From Chara braunii (lineage: Eukaryota; Streptophyta; Charophyceae; Charales; Characeae), in contig BFEA01000121.1 of the NCBI GenBank assembly GCA_003427395.1, forward strand, positions 543,830 to 569,273: a DNA stretch of 25,444 bases. Reading direction: 5' to 3'. Below the pieces are notes generated by a model, which was not told the origin of the DNA, did no database searches, and saw only the letters and a list, made by a program, of their open reading frames with translations. Shown one piece after another: positions 1 through 9,736 of the stretch. Position 1 is the first letter of the stretch. Each line of letters starts with the position of its first letter. The translations under genes and the position numbers were made by a program.

Positions 1-118
1 GAGGAGGAGGAGGAGGAGGAGGAGGAGGAGGACGAGGACGACGACGAACAAGAGGCAGACGAAGACGAGGAGGAGCGGGAGGAGGAGTAAGAGAATAGGA
101 GGGAGGAGGTGGAGAGGT
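1..118. repeat. GAG/GAC-rich low-complexity DNA
   Basis: Purine-rich triplet repeat (GAG runs grading into GACGAC and AGGAGG). No gene is supported. The same composition returns at 776-900 and 1,016-1,160. Confidence 0.9.
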
Positions 119-135
119 CACAGTTTTTTTTTTTT

Positions 136-366
136 AATCAATCAATCAATCAATCAATCAATCAANCAATCAATCAATCAATCAGTCAATCAATCAATCA
201 ATCAAGAAAAAAAAAAACGAACAGAACGAAGAAAAAAAATTCAATCGAATTAGTGGATTCGATTGGATCTTGATATCGAATACCAAGATCCAATCGAATC
301 CACTGATTCGATTGGATTTTTTTTTTCGTTCTGTTCGTTTTTTTTTCTTGATTGATTGATTGATTA

Positions 367-424
<58 letters not shown>
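136..424. repeat. CAAT/ATTG tetranucleotide array arranged as a long hairpin (unit 1)
   Basis: A TCAA array (136-205) is followed by an A-run, a unique segment centred near 278, a T-run, and then a TTGA array (about 349-424). The right half is the reverse complement of the left half. The central stem includes GGATCTTG at 265-272 and its complement CAAGATCC at 284-291, with an 11-base loop. The array has an ambiguous base (N) at 166. Translations of this array give INQS repeats, which are not genes. Confidence 0.85.
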
Positions 425-425
<1 letters not shown>

Positions 426-600
426 AAAAAAAAAAACAACGAACAAAACGAAAAAAAAAAAATCCAATGGAATTAGTGGATTCGATTGGATCTTGATATC
501 AAATATCAAGATCCAATCGAATCCATTGATTCGATTGGAATTTTTTTTTCATTTTGTTCGTTTTTTTTTTCTTGATTGATTGATTGATTGATTGATTGCA
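426..600. repeat. Second hairpin unit with TTGA array (unit 2)
   Basis: An A-run, a unique stem, a T-run and a TTGA array repeat the design of the preceding hairpin. The centre near 502 reads CTTGATATCAAATATCAAG. The unique segment is clearly homologous to that of unit 1 (shared GATTCGATTGGATCTTGATATC), so the two units are tandem copies of one foldback module sharing the TTGA array between them. Confidence 0.8.
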
Positions 601-689
601 GTAGGTCAGGCGCTGCGCAAGTAGTAGTATCCCAAGTAGAGAGTAAAAGTGCACCGGGAAAACCATCCATAAAGAGCAATACGATGAAG

Positions 690-1015
690 TATTGAGCCGA
701 TGTCCAAGCCCGTAGGCCACACCAACACAGTATCCAGAGTCGCTTTCTCTGTCTGGTGCACAACGCCCAGTTTACTCTACTATACAGAGGGAGGAGAAGG
801 GTAGGAGGAAAAGGAAGAGGAAGAGGAGGAGGAGGAGGAGGAGGATGATGGCGAGGAGGAGGAGGAGGAGGAGGAGGATGGCGAGAAGGAGGAGAAGGGT
901 ATTGAGCCAATGTCCAAGCCCGTAGGCCACACCAACACAGTATCCAGAGTCGCTCTCTCTGTCTGGCGCACAGTGCCCAGCCTACTCTACCATACAGAGG
1001 GAGGAGAAGGGTAGA
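690..1015. repeat. Two direct copies of a ~115-bp sequence in GAG-rich DNA
   Basis: Positions 690-805 and 900-1,015 are near-identical. Both start TATTGAGCC, pass through CCGTAGGCCACACCAACACA and end in a GGAGGAGAAGGGTAG run. They are separated by about 95 bp of GAG-rich sequence. The copies look like a local tandem duplication of 210 bp. No coding function is apparent. Confidence 0.85.
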
Positions 1016-1160
1016 AGGAAGAGGAGGAGGAGGAGGAGGAGGAGGAGGACGAAAAAGAGGGAGGAAAAGGGTAGACGAAGAGGGGGAAAAAGAAGACGAC
1101 GAAGAGGAGGGAGGAGAAGAGGAGAAGGAGGAGAACGAGGAGGAGGAGGAGGAGGAGAGA
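1016..1160. repeat. GAG/GAC-rich low-complexity DNA
   Basis: Purine-rich triplet repeats continue here, similar to the left edge of the window. Nothing else is visible. Confidence 0.85.
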
Positions 1161-1342
1161 CGACTTGTCTTACCTAGCGGGGGAGAACGAGGCTAGGCGA
1201 TGGTAAGGGAAGGCGGCGGTGATGCTTGGGGACGTTACGACCAGCAGGCAGCACGGCTGTGGGGCGACAGGCCGTTGGTGGTGAGGGACTGGCATGCATT
1301 AGGCACTACACCAAGCGCAGTCCGAGACGAGGGCTGCACAAA

Positions 1343-1433
1343 TTTGAATTCAAAAAAGGTCCGATCTGGACAATGGATCGTCTTCGATCAACGGCCCAGA
1401 TCGGGCCTCGTTTTTTTTCGAAACTGGTAGGCC
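1343..1433. repeat. Imperfect ~90-bp foldback sequence
   Basis: The left arm (A-run, then GGTCCGATCTGG at 1,358-1,369) is complementary to the right arm (CCAGATCGGGCC near 1,395-1,406, then a T-run). GGATCG and CGATCA flank a short centre near 1,382. This resembles a MITE-like or foldback remnant, but no target-site duplication was identified. Confidence 0.55.
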
Positions 1434-2800
1434 CCCTGTGAAATCCGACAGTGGGAGGGTGTTCGGGTTGTCGCCTAGTACCCCGCCAGGCCCCCCCAAA
1501 AAAATCCGAGCCCTGCGCATATTTTGCGCAGGTCCTGGAAACACTATTTCTGGTATTATCCGGTGCCATTTTTTCGGCCGGATAAACCGGATATTCAGAG
1601 GGCTTCCAGATATCCGGAATTTCTACTTAGGTAAAAGGTTTGAAACCAAAAATATGTGGGCAAAAATGTTTTGTGATGTTATAATGTAAATTTTATGAAT
1701 AATTAGAAAGGAAGAGTCTGGATAGTAAATTAAAAAACAACAATAAACTTAGGCCGTCTTCCAGTAAACTGTATCGAAGGAAAGCAAAACATGCTCGAGA
1801 ATAATCAAGGTACGTATGATTGGTGTGCATAGGGCGATGAAAATACTCGGGCGCTTATGTAAAACAAATTAAGTTATTGGGCGGGGAGGGGATCACACGA
1901 TGTATTTGGAATGAATATTGGAGAAGGAATCAACCCGATAAGAAGGAATAAAGCTGACAATAAATGTAGCATTTTTCCCAAGGCACCCGTGCTATCCCGA
2001 ATGACATCCTCTCGCCTAAACCCCTTCCAAAAAATCATGTTATCTACCCATTTTGCTCCTATCTCATCAAAGTCACCCAAGCAAAAGAGGAGAAGAAAGG
2101 TGAGGCTATCAACGGTTTGCCCGACCTCGATCGCTAAGAATGACTCTTCCTTGATCCACGACCTTCGAGGTTAGCTGGGGAGAGGTGCGGCACGCCGCAT
2201 AGACCCATTTATGGGGTTGGTGCAATGTTGTTGTGGTGGAGCCAACGCCTACTTCTGAGATCTGTGCCTCGTGCTCAGGCGAGAAGAATGGGTACTACAG
2301 ATTACTTCCTAGCGATCGGGGCTAGGAAAGGTCGGCGTAGACATTTAACCTTCTTCAAATCTTTTGTGGACGGGTGACTAACTTAGGATACCTAAGGCTG
2401 ACCGCAAGTAGGAGCCGCGGCGATTAGTGTGGATTGGAGCCAAAAGAAGTTATGATCCCAGCGACAAATTTATTGGAACAGGGAAGTGAGCCCTGCAAGA
2501 GAATGACAAAAGACCAACATGGATGAACGAGGTACGTATGACTCTATCGCATGGGGCCCTGAAAAAACTAAGGGCTGTATCGGATCACAAATCGAACAAA
2601 AGACCCGAACGAGGCATAACAACAAAATAGGAGGTGTCTTAATTAACCTCAATAGGAGTCTAAAGAAGTTTCGGTCCCGATTAAACGTTTGCACAAACAT
2701 GAAAGTGGACCTATACATCTATATTTGCACGAACAAAGAAATTCTGATCTGAATTAACATTAATTAACCTTGATAGACGCGCTCCAAATAAAATAAAATG
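1434..2800. other. Unassigned stretch with several short hairpins, no recognisable gene
   Basis: No protein or RNA family was recognised. Short perfect hairpins occur: CTGCGCA/TGCGCAG around 1,513-1,531, TGCGGC/GCCGCA around 2,187-2,200, CTTCCTAGC/GCTAGGAAG around 2,307-2,332, and CTTAGG/CCTAAG around 2,383-2,399. A 68-codon minus-strand ORF (1,874-2,080) has a plausible amino-acid mix but no recognised motif. A 12-mer (AGGTACGTATGA) occurs near 1,809 and again near 2,530 in loosely similar context, suggesting two diverged copies of a repeat. Confidence 0.5.
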
Positions 2801-3056
2801 AACCGACTTTTTTTTTTTTTTTTGATCTTTTGTGTTTCACATTTCGGCTGCGTTCTATGTGTTGCACTACATTTTTTTTTTAATTATTTTTTTATTATTA
2901 TTTTTTTTACGCTATATTACTCTTCTTCATATAATTACATCTATATATGGTTGTTTTGAGGTGTATTTTTTTCGTTCCGATTGTCTATATGCATCTTATT
3001 CCTCCTATCCGCCGTGACGTGCTCATATACAAATACGTATGTACGTGCCCATTAAT
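2801..3056 (+). other. T-rich leader upstream of the Helitron-associated ORF
   Basis: Long T tracts (2,808-2,823, 2,871-2,910) and an AT-rich stretch precede the first plausible ATG of the + strand ORF at 3,057. It could hold the Helitron 5' end and promoter. Helitrons begin with TC inserted between A and T, but no single site here can be chosen with confidence. Confidence 0.35.
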
Positions 3057-4323
3057 ATGGCAGAGGAGCAAGGTCCACATGACGATTCAACCAATAGTAA
3101 TCTATCCACCGTTCCAACCTTCTTTTCACCTGTGGATAAGTCATTGCATGTTCTGTGGAAACGTCGCAAATGCCTTTGCCGTTGTGAAAGGATTGTTAAG
3201 GATCCTTTGGTGTCTTTGCTGATAGTATCAGAGTATACTCGGTGTCCTTCCATTGTTCCAGGTGAAGTCGGTTTGTCTTCCTTATACCGCCCTTCTTCCT
3301 AATCCAACCATGGATTAGGATTTCATATACGTTCAGATATTACTCCCGGTCGCTTTGCGAGTGAGACACCGAAGTTATCACAACACGAACACCGCAAACG
3401 CTGACCACCACTTTCTCAAAGTCGTCAAACCCGAAGGTCTTTACAACACGCGGTAGGTGCTGCAGGTGAGGGGATTGCTCCCAAAAGAGATAAACAATCG
3501 ATGGTAACTCAACATAATGGTCATGACTATTCTCCCGAAGAACAATGTAGTGATAGGTCTTTATCTTTTCGACAAGCGATTCCATCGATGAACGATTTTA
3601 CAAACCCTGTGTTTTTCAAAAGAACGAGTCAAAGAAATAATAATGTTTGTGCGGATCACATTAGTTGTCATGAAAATCTTTCTATGACCTTGCAAAATGA
3701 ACGTCCACTTGAAACTCGTATGGATGTTGCAATAAATGCAGATTCTGTTTTGATGGTCGAAATATCAGTTTTACTCGATGATTTTCCTTTGCAGTCGACA
3801 CATGTGCACAATTGTTCATCGTCGACATTGACTCCCGATGTCCGGCAAAAATATGTGAAGAACAACCTTTCTCGCACTTTGACAAATGTTCATGCCCATC
3901 CAACTTTTGCTGCCACAGCCCAACCGAATTCGTCAAACACATTGATTAGAAAGTTTCTTGGATCTCATAATCGACGGAGAAGATTATTATTATGGAAACC
4001 GATTCGTTCAAGGCGCAACAGACGGTATCGTATGTTGTTGATTCGACAACTGCGTACCAATAAAGTTGTGCGTCGTTTGAAACTTGGATCGTTGTCGTCG
4101 ATGCCTCACCGTGTCTCATCGGGCTATGATGGAAGTGCAATAGTTGTTGAAAGTACTGTAGAGGTTGGTGGAGGAACGAAACAAGTCGATAAAATGAATG
4201 TGAATGAATCATGTTCTACGTCGCGTATAAATTCAAAACGAAGGAAAAGCAAGGGAAGACGACCAAACTTTCATGTTAAACGTATACGTGCATTGAGAGT
4301 TGCGGTTAAGAATCATAAGAGGA
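3057..4323 (+). pseudogene. Basic, unrecognised ORF, likely N-terminal part of the Helitron protein
   Basis: One frame stays open from the ATG at 3,057 (MAEEQGPHDDSTNSN) to the PLE-1 insertion, except for TAA at 3,300-3,302 and TGA at 3,402-3,404; the piece after the second stop is about 276 codons. The C-terminal half is strongly basic, with Arg/Lys clusters around 3,970-4,090 and 4,230-4,320, as in a DNA-binding or nuclear-localised tail. No domain was recognised. At the insertion, the left side ends in frame on NHKRK and the right side resumes in the compatible frame with KNVCAHKN, so this ORF and the segment starting at 9,737 were probably one reading frame before PLE-1 arrived. The TAA at 4,329 belongs to PLE-1, not to this ORF. 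Alternative: a separate Helitron ORF or a captured gene fragment. Confidence 0.55.
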
Positions 4324-5238
4324 AGCAGTAAATGACAAACCAAGCCATGAAATCCACACAAAGGTACAAATTACGTAGTAAGAAAGCCAAATGGCTTATT
4401 ACAAATGACAGCAAAGAATACAGCGTAACCAAAAGTTTGCAAGTGGCTGCGAATCACACTTGACTTCACAACGTTTCTCCCCCCTTTGTTCCCCTCACCC
4501 AAAAACCACAGATCAAGCCAACAGACCGACGAACGCGCCGCCTCATCGATCATGTTGACCGAAGGTCAAACATGATCGACTAAAAACCCGTTGTCGAAGA
4601 GGACAAAAGAAACCAAAATATTGAACTATATACTACTTGACATCTCAAAAATAGCATTGATCTACTTCTACAGTACCCAATCCCACTAGGCTAATTGAAG
4701 CAACATAGTCGCCAACCCCCAAATACCACCTCGTGGCTTCACAAAAGTATCGAGGACCTTGCCGAAAAAAGTATCAGGAAAATTCTTAGCCCGGAACTCT
4801 CTACGCAGCAAGATCACCCGGACCGGAATTTGTCCCCGGTCTGTTGTGTTACGGTCCAACCGCTGTAGAGCCCCCGTGACCGCCGCAACTTTTTGACGAC
4901 GACTTGTCCACGACCTGAAGTCCTGTCGAGTACAAATTACGAGTGGCCTATGGGCCCAAATGGTATCCTTATTTTTCACCATTTGGACCGTATCTAGAGA
5001 AAGGAAAAGACTGTCTTACTTTCAATCGACAACCTAGAAACTTCCACACACCGGCCCCGTCATCTGTCCGCTTAAGCGTGAGATTGCGGGGATAACACCC
5101 TTCGAAACCTAGTTTCAATCGTTCTGTCTTTTCTCGAGACTGTCTATCCCCTCCCTTGTATGCCACAAAGATCGACACATCATCGACAAGCCTGATCCCT
5201 GCGATCTCCTTCCTACTTGGACCCAAATAGTCCAAGTA
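4324..5238 (-). repeat. PLE-1 direct repeat, downstream (3') copy
   Basis: Aligns with 8,823-9,736 at an offset of about 4,499. Both begin AGCAGTAAATGACAAACCAAG on the + strand. The repeat contains the RT gene's 3' third, including the VDD motif region, the stop codon and the 3' untranslated region. The copies differ at many scattered positions, clearly more than the PLE-2 repeats do. Confidence 0.9.
4547..4578. other. Strong hairpin in the PLE-1 3' untranslated region
   Basis: CGATCATGTTGACC (4,547-4,560) and its complement GGTCAAACATGATCG (4,564-4,578, one bulged A) enclose a 3-base GAA loop. The other repeat copy (near 9,046-9,077) keeps the right arm but has mutations in the left. It could be an RNA element for priming or processing. 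I could not build a complete ribozyme core around it. Confidence 0.6.
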
Positions 5239-7610
5239 ACGCCACTCCGCATATGCACACATGATGCATGCGAGTGGCGAACTTGTACTTTTGCCCATTG
5301 GAACTCCAACAACTTGTCGTAGGAGCAACCCGGAAGTCATCGTAACAGTGTGCTGTAAATCAAAAGCGACAAAATCCCGGATCTCCATCAAGCTTACAGC
5401 CCACCAACCCACCTTTTGCTTCCCGTCAAACACAACACCCCTCCCCCTTGGGTTCACTCTCACAACTCTTCTTCCCCTCCTCCAGTATGCCTCAACAATC
5501 CAATTAATAGCATCCAAGATGTCAACATGTCGTAATCGACTAAACATGTCCTTGACATTGTACGAAGCAGCAAGGATACGTGTCTCACTCCCTTTTCTCT
5601 GAAAATTTCGATTGATCACGTCCAATTTATCTGCTAATCTTGACACCACCTGCAGATTAAAGTGGTCACCTTTTGGCAACGTCATCAACAATAGATTCAA
5701 GGCTCTCGCAACCTTTATGCTTGTTGCGTTCATCGGCTCACTGAAGGTAGGACAAATGGGACGAAACAACTTCAAATTCTTATGTTTTGGGATTATATAG
5801 CTTTTCCCTGCCTTACCCGTCTGTTTCCATTTACCCAACTGTCCCAACCCTGCCTGCACATACTCATCATAACCTGCCTCCCAGAAGAACTCTTATGTTC
5901 GCCTTTCCAACACAAACCCATCATTCTCAATAAACAACTCACGCATCCCATCGTAGTACACTTGCGGACACATCAGTATCCGCAAGTGTACTACGATGGG
6001 ATGCGTGAGTTGTTTATTGAGAATGATGGGTTTGTGTTGGAAAGGCGAAGGGAAGAGTTCTTCTGGGAGGAAGGTTATGATGAGTATGTGCATGCAGGGT
6101 TGGGACAGTTGGGTAAATGGAAACAGACGGGTAAGGTCTCTCCTGGATTACGATCGACTGGAGCAAACACAAGCCCCTCATACTTACTCTTCACCTCCAG
6201 CACCTCATCGATGCACAGTTCCCCCTTCACTTGCAACCTATCATTCATACATGCCTGTACTTCCCCCAAACGAACCTCCATATTCATCGACCTACCTTGT
6301 TTCCAAGAGGAGGAACCATCCTCAATCTCCTTCTTCAAACCTCCCACCCTTCCCTTCTTCAATCCCCTCGGAATGTTTTTGGCATTAGACAACATCTGGC
6401 TTACACCCGACAGCCCACCAAGCCGACATCTGACATGCCCCTCAATCCGGGGCAAGTCGTACCCTGTACATGTAAAGGCAACAACCTCACGAGATGCGAA
6501 ATCTCGATGGTTGTGCAGCAAATCACCCACGGTCGGATTTTTAGTCCAACCGATTCGCGATTTTCACTTAAGAATGTCGCTAATGCACTGTGGAAGCCCC
6601 AGACAGTCAATTTTCCTATCACACAAACGTCTTACCTCCACCAAATTCACCCTGTCATCAAACTTCAATTGAACAACGAACTTACTGTACAGGTTAACAC
6701 CCGATTTCACCTTAATAGTAACATACAAAATCCTCCTCAGTAAGTTACGTGTCGACTTCCGTGAAAATTCCTTCGCAGTTCCAATCAAATCGGTTAACAA
6801 TCTCAGAGGAAAACGACTCAACTCTTTGCGTCGTTCCGGATACTTTAGCAGAGCTAACAGCGCACCTTTTTGTCCCTTACACCCTTTCACCCACTTTTTA
6901 AGCCGCCAAACCTTCCATTCCCCCCCTTGTTCCAAATTCGCCTTACAGCTCTGCAATTTCACAATCTTCCCATCCAGCAACAGTTCAGTCTCTCCGAACA
7001 GACGTCTCACTTTCTTCCACGTCTCGCCCCAATATTCTCCCCTCGTACATTTTCACGTAAGACACACGTTACCCGCCTTCAACTGTTTGTCAAACAGTTT
7101 GATAATACTCACTGTTCTCACCTCTTCTTTGTTGACAGAAAACTGCAAAAGTACATTCGATTTCTCTTTCTTCTGCTCCGATTTCACCTCCTCGCTTCGT
7201 TCCTTCCTCTCCTTCCTGGTCTTCTTTGATCCAGATTCCTCAGGCGGAGCCACGTGAATAGGTATCAAAATATTTGTAGCACTTTCGGCTCCCTGATTGC
7301 TCCGACCAAGGTGCTCCACCCATCTGACGTTCAACCATCTCCCCGTTCGCCCAATATAGGTAGCCTTACATATCGGCGAGATGGCCACGTACACACATCC
7401 TTCTGGCGACTCAAGGAAACTCGGATCCTCCTTACTCAAACTGACCCACCTATCGACGAACTTTCTCCCCCAAGGCATGACTCCACATAAAACGAGCCCC
7501 ACGACCACCAAACGAATAACGCCCTCTAATTGTGCACAGACCCCATCCCGATTCGTTCTTAGACTCACGAGTTCCTTATAATTACTCCACAATGATTCCC
7601 TTTCCCGCAA
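4686..7610 (-). pseudogene. PLE-1 GIY-YIG endonuclease/reverse transcriptase, broken
   Basis: The reading frame has no ATG at its opening and starts just after a TGA at 7,614-7,616. Residues ~70-101 from 7,610 form a GIY-YIG nuclease core: GCVYVAI, then ATYIGRT, then R followed by VEHL. RT motifs follow: motif A YNVKDMF (Asp codon near 5,550), motif B GVPMGKS (near 5,307) and motif C RLVDDVSIF (near 5,187), then FLGC of the thumb. The product would nick target DNA and copy element RNA by target-primed reverse transcription. Defects: in-frame TGA at 7,053-7,055 and 6,564-6,566, an inverted duplication at 5,811-6,136 containing TAA at 5,893-5,895 on the coding strand, and a frameshift near 4,985-5,010. 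The gene ends at the stop at 4,686. It is the diverged homologue of the gene at 16,085-18,931. Confidence 0.88.
5811..6136. repeat. 158-bp inverted duplication inside the PLE-1 RT gene
   Basis: Arms 5,811-5,968 and 5,979-6,136 are reverse complements with only about five differences and a 10-base spacer (5,969-5,978). The left arm is the RT coding copy on the minus strand, leading into KWKQTGK. The right arm carries the same coding sequence on the opposite strand. The right arm encodes ERRREEFF where the coding arm reads ERRT-stop-EFF, so the misplaced copy keeps the more intact sequence. Confidence 0.95.
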
Positions 7611-7613
7611 ACC

Positions 7614-8668
7614 TCATTCGGTCACCGAACTCTCTGAGGATTCCGACTCACTCTCACTTGAAACATCACTCCCTTCTTTGCCCTTACCCTTTTGTTCCTC
7701 TGACTCCTCACCCCCATGATCGTACGCGAGCATGGCTCTCTTCTCGGCCAGTGCAATCACCGCCTGTGGCTTACAAACATAGGGCAGATTCTCATCTTTG
7801 CACATCCTCTGGATGATCTTATAATACATTCCGTCGAGGTACAGCTTCGTGTCCTCCACGAATTTAGCCCTCGATCCTTTGCCTGTTCAAGCACTCGCAC
7901 CTTTCATCACCGGATCAGATTTCTCTCTCAAGCTTCTCATAGTAAAAGGCTTCAAGCCAGTCTTCATCTTCTTGTTAGTTCCTTTTGGTCTCCCTCTAGT
8001 CCGCGTGCGATGCTTGATAAGAGAGATGGTGGCGTTGAATGAGATTCCTCATCGGTAGTTTCCCTCTTCCGCTTTTCCGTACCAAGGTTTATTGCTGCCA
8101 CCTTCTCACTTAAGTCCTGCACATCCTCCCCCGATATCCCCCACCCGTCTGGGTGATACGGGATCCTCCGTGTGCCAAGTTTCCTTCCTCTCATGTGTCT
8201 TACTCTCGCTTCGTGTTGATCAACCTTCGGCGGTGGTCCCCACTGCGCCAACTGCTGCTGAACAATCCTTGCCAATCGCTGCTCATTCTCAATCCGTTCC
8301 TGTCGTTTCTTCTCTTCCTCCTCCAACTTCTGTTGTTCACGTAGTTTCTCTTCTTTCTTCGTTTTCTTTCGATCTTCCTTCCCTTGTCTCTTTGCTTCCT
8401 TCGCTTCTTCTTTGGCTAACAGTAGCTTCACCAAATCGTGAACCGCTCCCTATTCCACTCCTCCCCCGCTACTCGTCGATGACGACGCACCCTTTTCCCA
8501 CTTTCGAGTAGGAGAACCCGACTTCCCTTCATCAATCTTCGAATACTTCCAGCATTCAAATTTTAAGTGTCCGGGCTTCCCGCAACCATAGCAAATCGGA
8601 GGTCCACGCCTCGGTGGTTGCTCACCTCCACCTCCAGCCTTACCACCCCCTTCGCCCGTAGTAGCCAT
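7614..8668 (-). pseudogene. PLE-1 ORF1: zinc-knuckle, coiled-coil Gag-like protein, broken
   Basis: Starts at ATG 8,668 (MATTGEGGG). A CCHC zinc knuckle (C-YG-C-GKPG-H-LKFE-C) lies about residues 24-40, followed by a Ser/Gly linker, an in-frame TAG (8,450-8,452), and a long Lys/Glu/Gln-rich heptad-like region (8,434-8,200) expected to form a coiled coil. One frame ends at 7,964. The adjacent frame carries on through KPFTMRSLREK, an in-frame TGA, and a C-terminal region with MCKDENLPYVCKP that resembles the end of the PLE-2 ORF1. The frameshift near 7,985 and two stops make it a pseudogene. A nucleic-acid chaperone role is inferred from the knuckle plus coiled coil, as in LINE ORF1 proteins. 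Its last frame runs into the RT gene through a single TGA (7,614-7,616). Confidence 0.8.
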
Positions 8669-8822
8669 CACCAATGTTCTTTTCTTCCACGTAAGTGCTC
8701 ACCTCAACCAGGTATCACCTCTGGTAGTACCAAGCACTTGCCCACTCCACAGACTTCACTCATTAACGGCCTCGAACACCAAGCCAGGGTAGTCTTCCCC
8801 ATCGGTTAACGAGTGCATTCTC

Positions 8823-9736
8823 AGCAGTAAATGACAAACCAAGTCATGAAATCCACACGAAGGTGCAAATTACGTAGTAAAAGAGCCAAATGGCTTATTA
8901 CAAATGATAGTAAAGAATACAGTGTAACCAAAAGTTCGCAAGTGGCTGCGAATCACACTTGACTGCACAACGTTCGTCCCCCCTTCGTTCCCCTCACCAA
9001 AAAACCACCGATCAAGCCAACAGACCGACGAACGTGCCGCCTCATCAATCATGCCGACCGAAGGTCAAACATGACCGACTAAAAACCCGTTGTCGAAGAG
9101 GACAAAAAAAACCAAAATGTTGAACTATATACTACTTGACATCTCACAAATAGCTCCGATCTACTTCTACAGTACCCAATCTCACTAGGCTAATTGAAGC
9201 AACGTAGCCTCCAACCCCCAAATACCACCTCGTAGCTTCGCAAAAGTGTCGAGGACCTTGCCGAAAAAAGTATCAGGAAAATCCTTAGCTCGGAACTTTC
9301 TACACAGCAGGATCACCTGGATCGGAATCTGTCCCCGGTCTATTGTGTTACGGTCCAACCGGTGTAGAGCCCCCGTGACCGCTGCAACTTTCTGACGGTG
9401 ACTTGTCCATGACCTGAAGTCCTGTCCAGTACGATTTACGAGTGGCCTATGGGCCCAAATGGTATCCTCATTTTTCATCATCTAGACCGTACCCAGAAAA
9501 GGAAAGGATTGTCTTACTTTCAATCGACAACCCAAAAACTTCCACACACCGGCCCCGTCATCTGTCCGCTTAAGCGTGAGATTACGGGGATAACACCCTT
9601 CGAAACCCAGTTTCAATCGTTCTGCCTTTTCTCAAGACTGTCTATCCCCTCCCTTGTATGCTACAAAGATCGATACATCATCGATAAGCCTGATCTCTGT
9701 GATCTCCTTCCTACTTGGGCCCAGATAGCCCAAATA
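8823..9736 (-). repeat. PLE-1 direct repeat, upstream (5') copy from a truncated tandem element
   Basis: Counterpart of 4,324-5,238. Its right edge (CCAAATA at 9,730-9,736) is where similarity to the inner copy stops and the interrupted Helitron frame resumes. It begins inside the RT gene just before motif C, so it is a 5'-truncated element copy lying upstream of the longer one. Confidence 0.88.
9185..9736 (-). pseudogene. C-terminal fragment of a PLE-1-family RT in the truncated copy
   Basis: The minus strand encodes YLGPSRKEITEIRLIDDVSIF, matching motif C of the full copy, and runs on to the end of the RT domain at 9,185. An in-frame TAG sits near 9,482-9,484, where the homologous residue is probably Gln. 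This copy lacks the frameshift seen near 4,985-5,010, so that lesion arose only in the full copy. Confidence 0.8.

Larger units (their letters stand above)
4324..9736 (-). mobile_element. PLE-1: Penelope-like retroelement with N-terminal GIY-YIG, plus truncated tandem copy
   Basis: On the minus strand, from right to left, there is a 5'-truncated partial copy (9,736-8,823), then a leader, zinc-knuckle ORF1 (8,668-7,614), the GIY-YIG/RT gene (7,610-4,686) and a 3' region ending at 4,324. The direct repeats 4,324-5,238 and 8,823-9,736 act as the 'pseudo-LTRs' typical of PLEs, which often sit head-to-tail with a 5'-truncated copy. The flanks show a possible short target duplication (GAGGA ending at 4,323, GGAGGA at 9,737-9,742). 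Stops, a frameshift and an internal inverted duplication show it is dead and older than PLE-2. N-terminal placement of the nuclease resembles the Chlamys/Naiad type rather than canonical PLEs, where it is C-terminal. Confidence 0.85.

Noticed and set aside
194-910. Open frames with INQS and poly-Pro/Ser repeats
   Set aside because: They are translations of ATTG/CAAT arrays and GAG/CTC low-complexity DNA.
1874-2080. 68-codon minus-strand ORF as a gene
   Set aside because: Short, no motif, no supporting context; listed only as part of an unassigned stretch.
5782-6672. 296-codon + strand ORF across the PLE-1 RT
   Set aside because: It is antisense to the RT gene except where the inverted duplication places RT coding text on the + strand; it is a chimera, not a gene.
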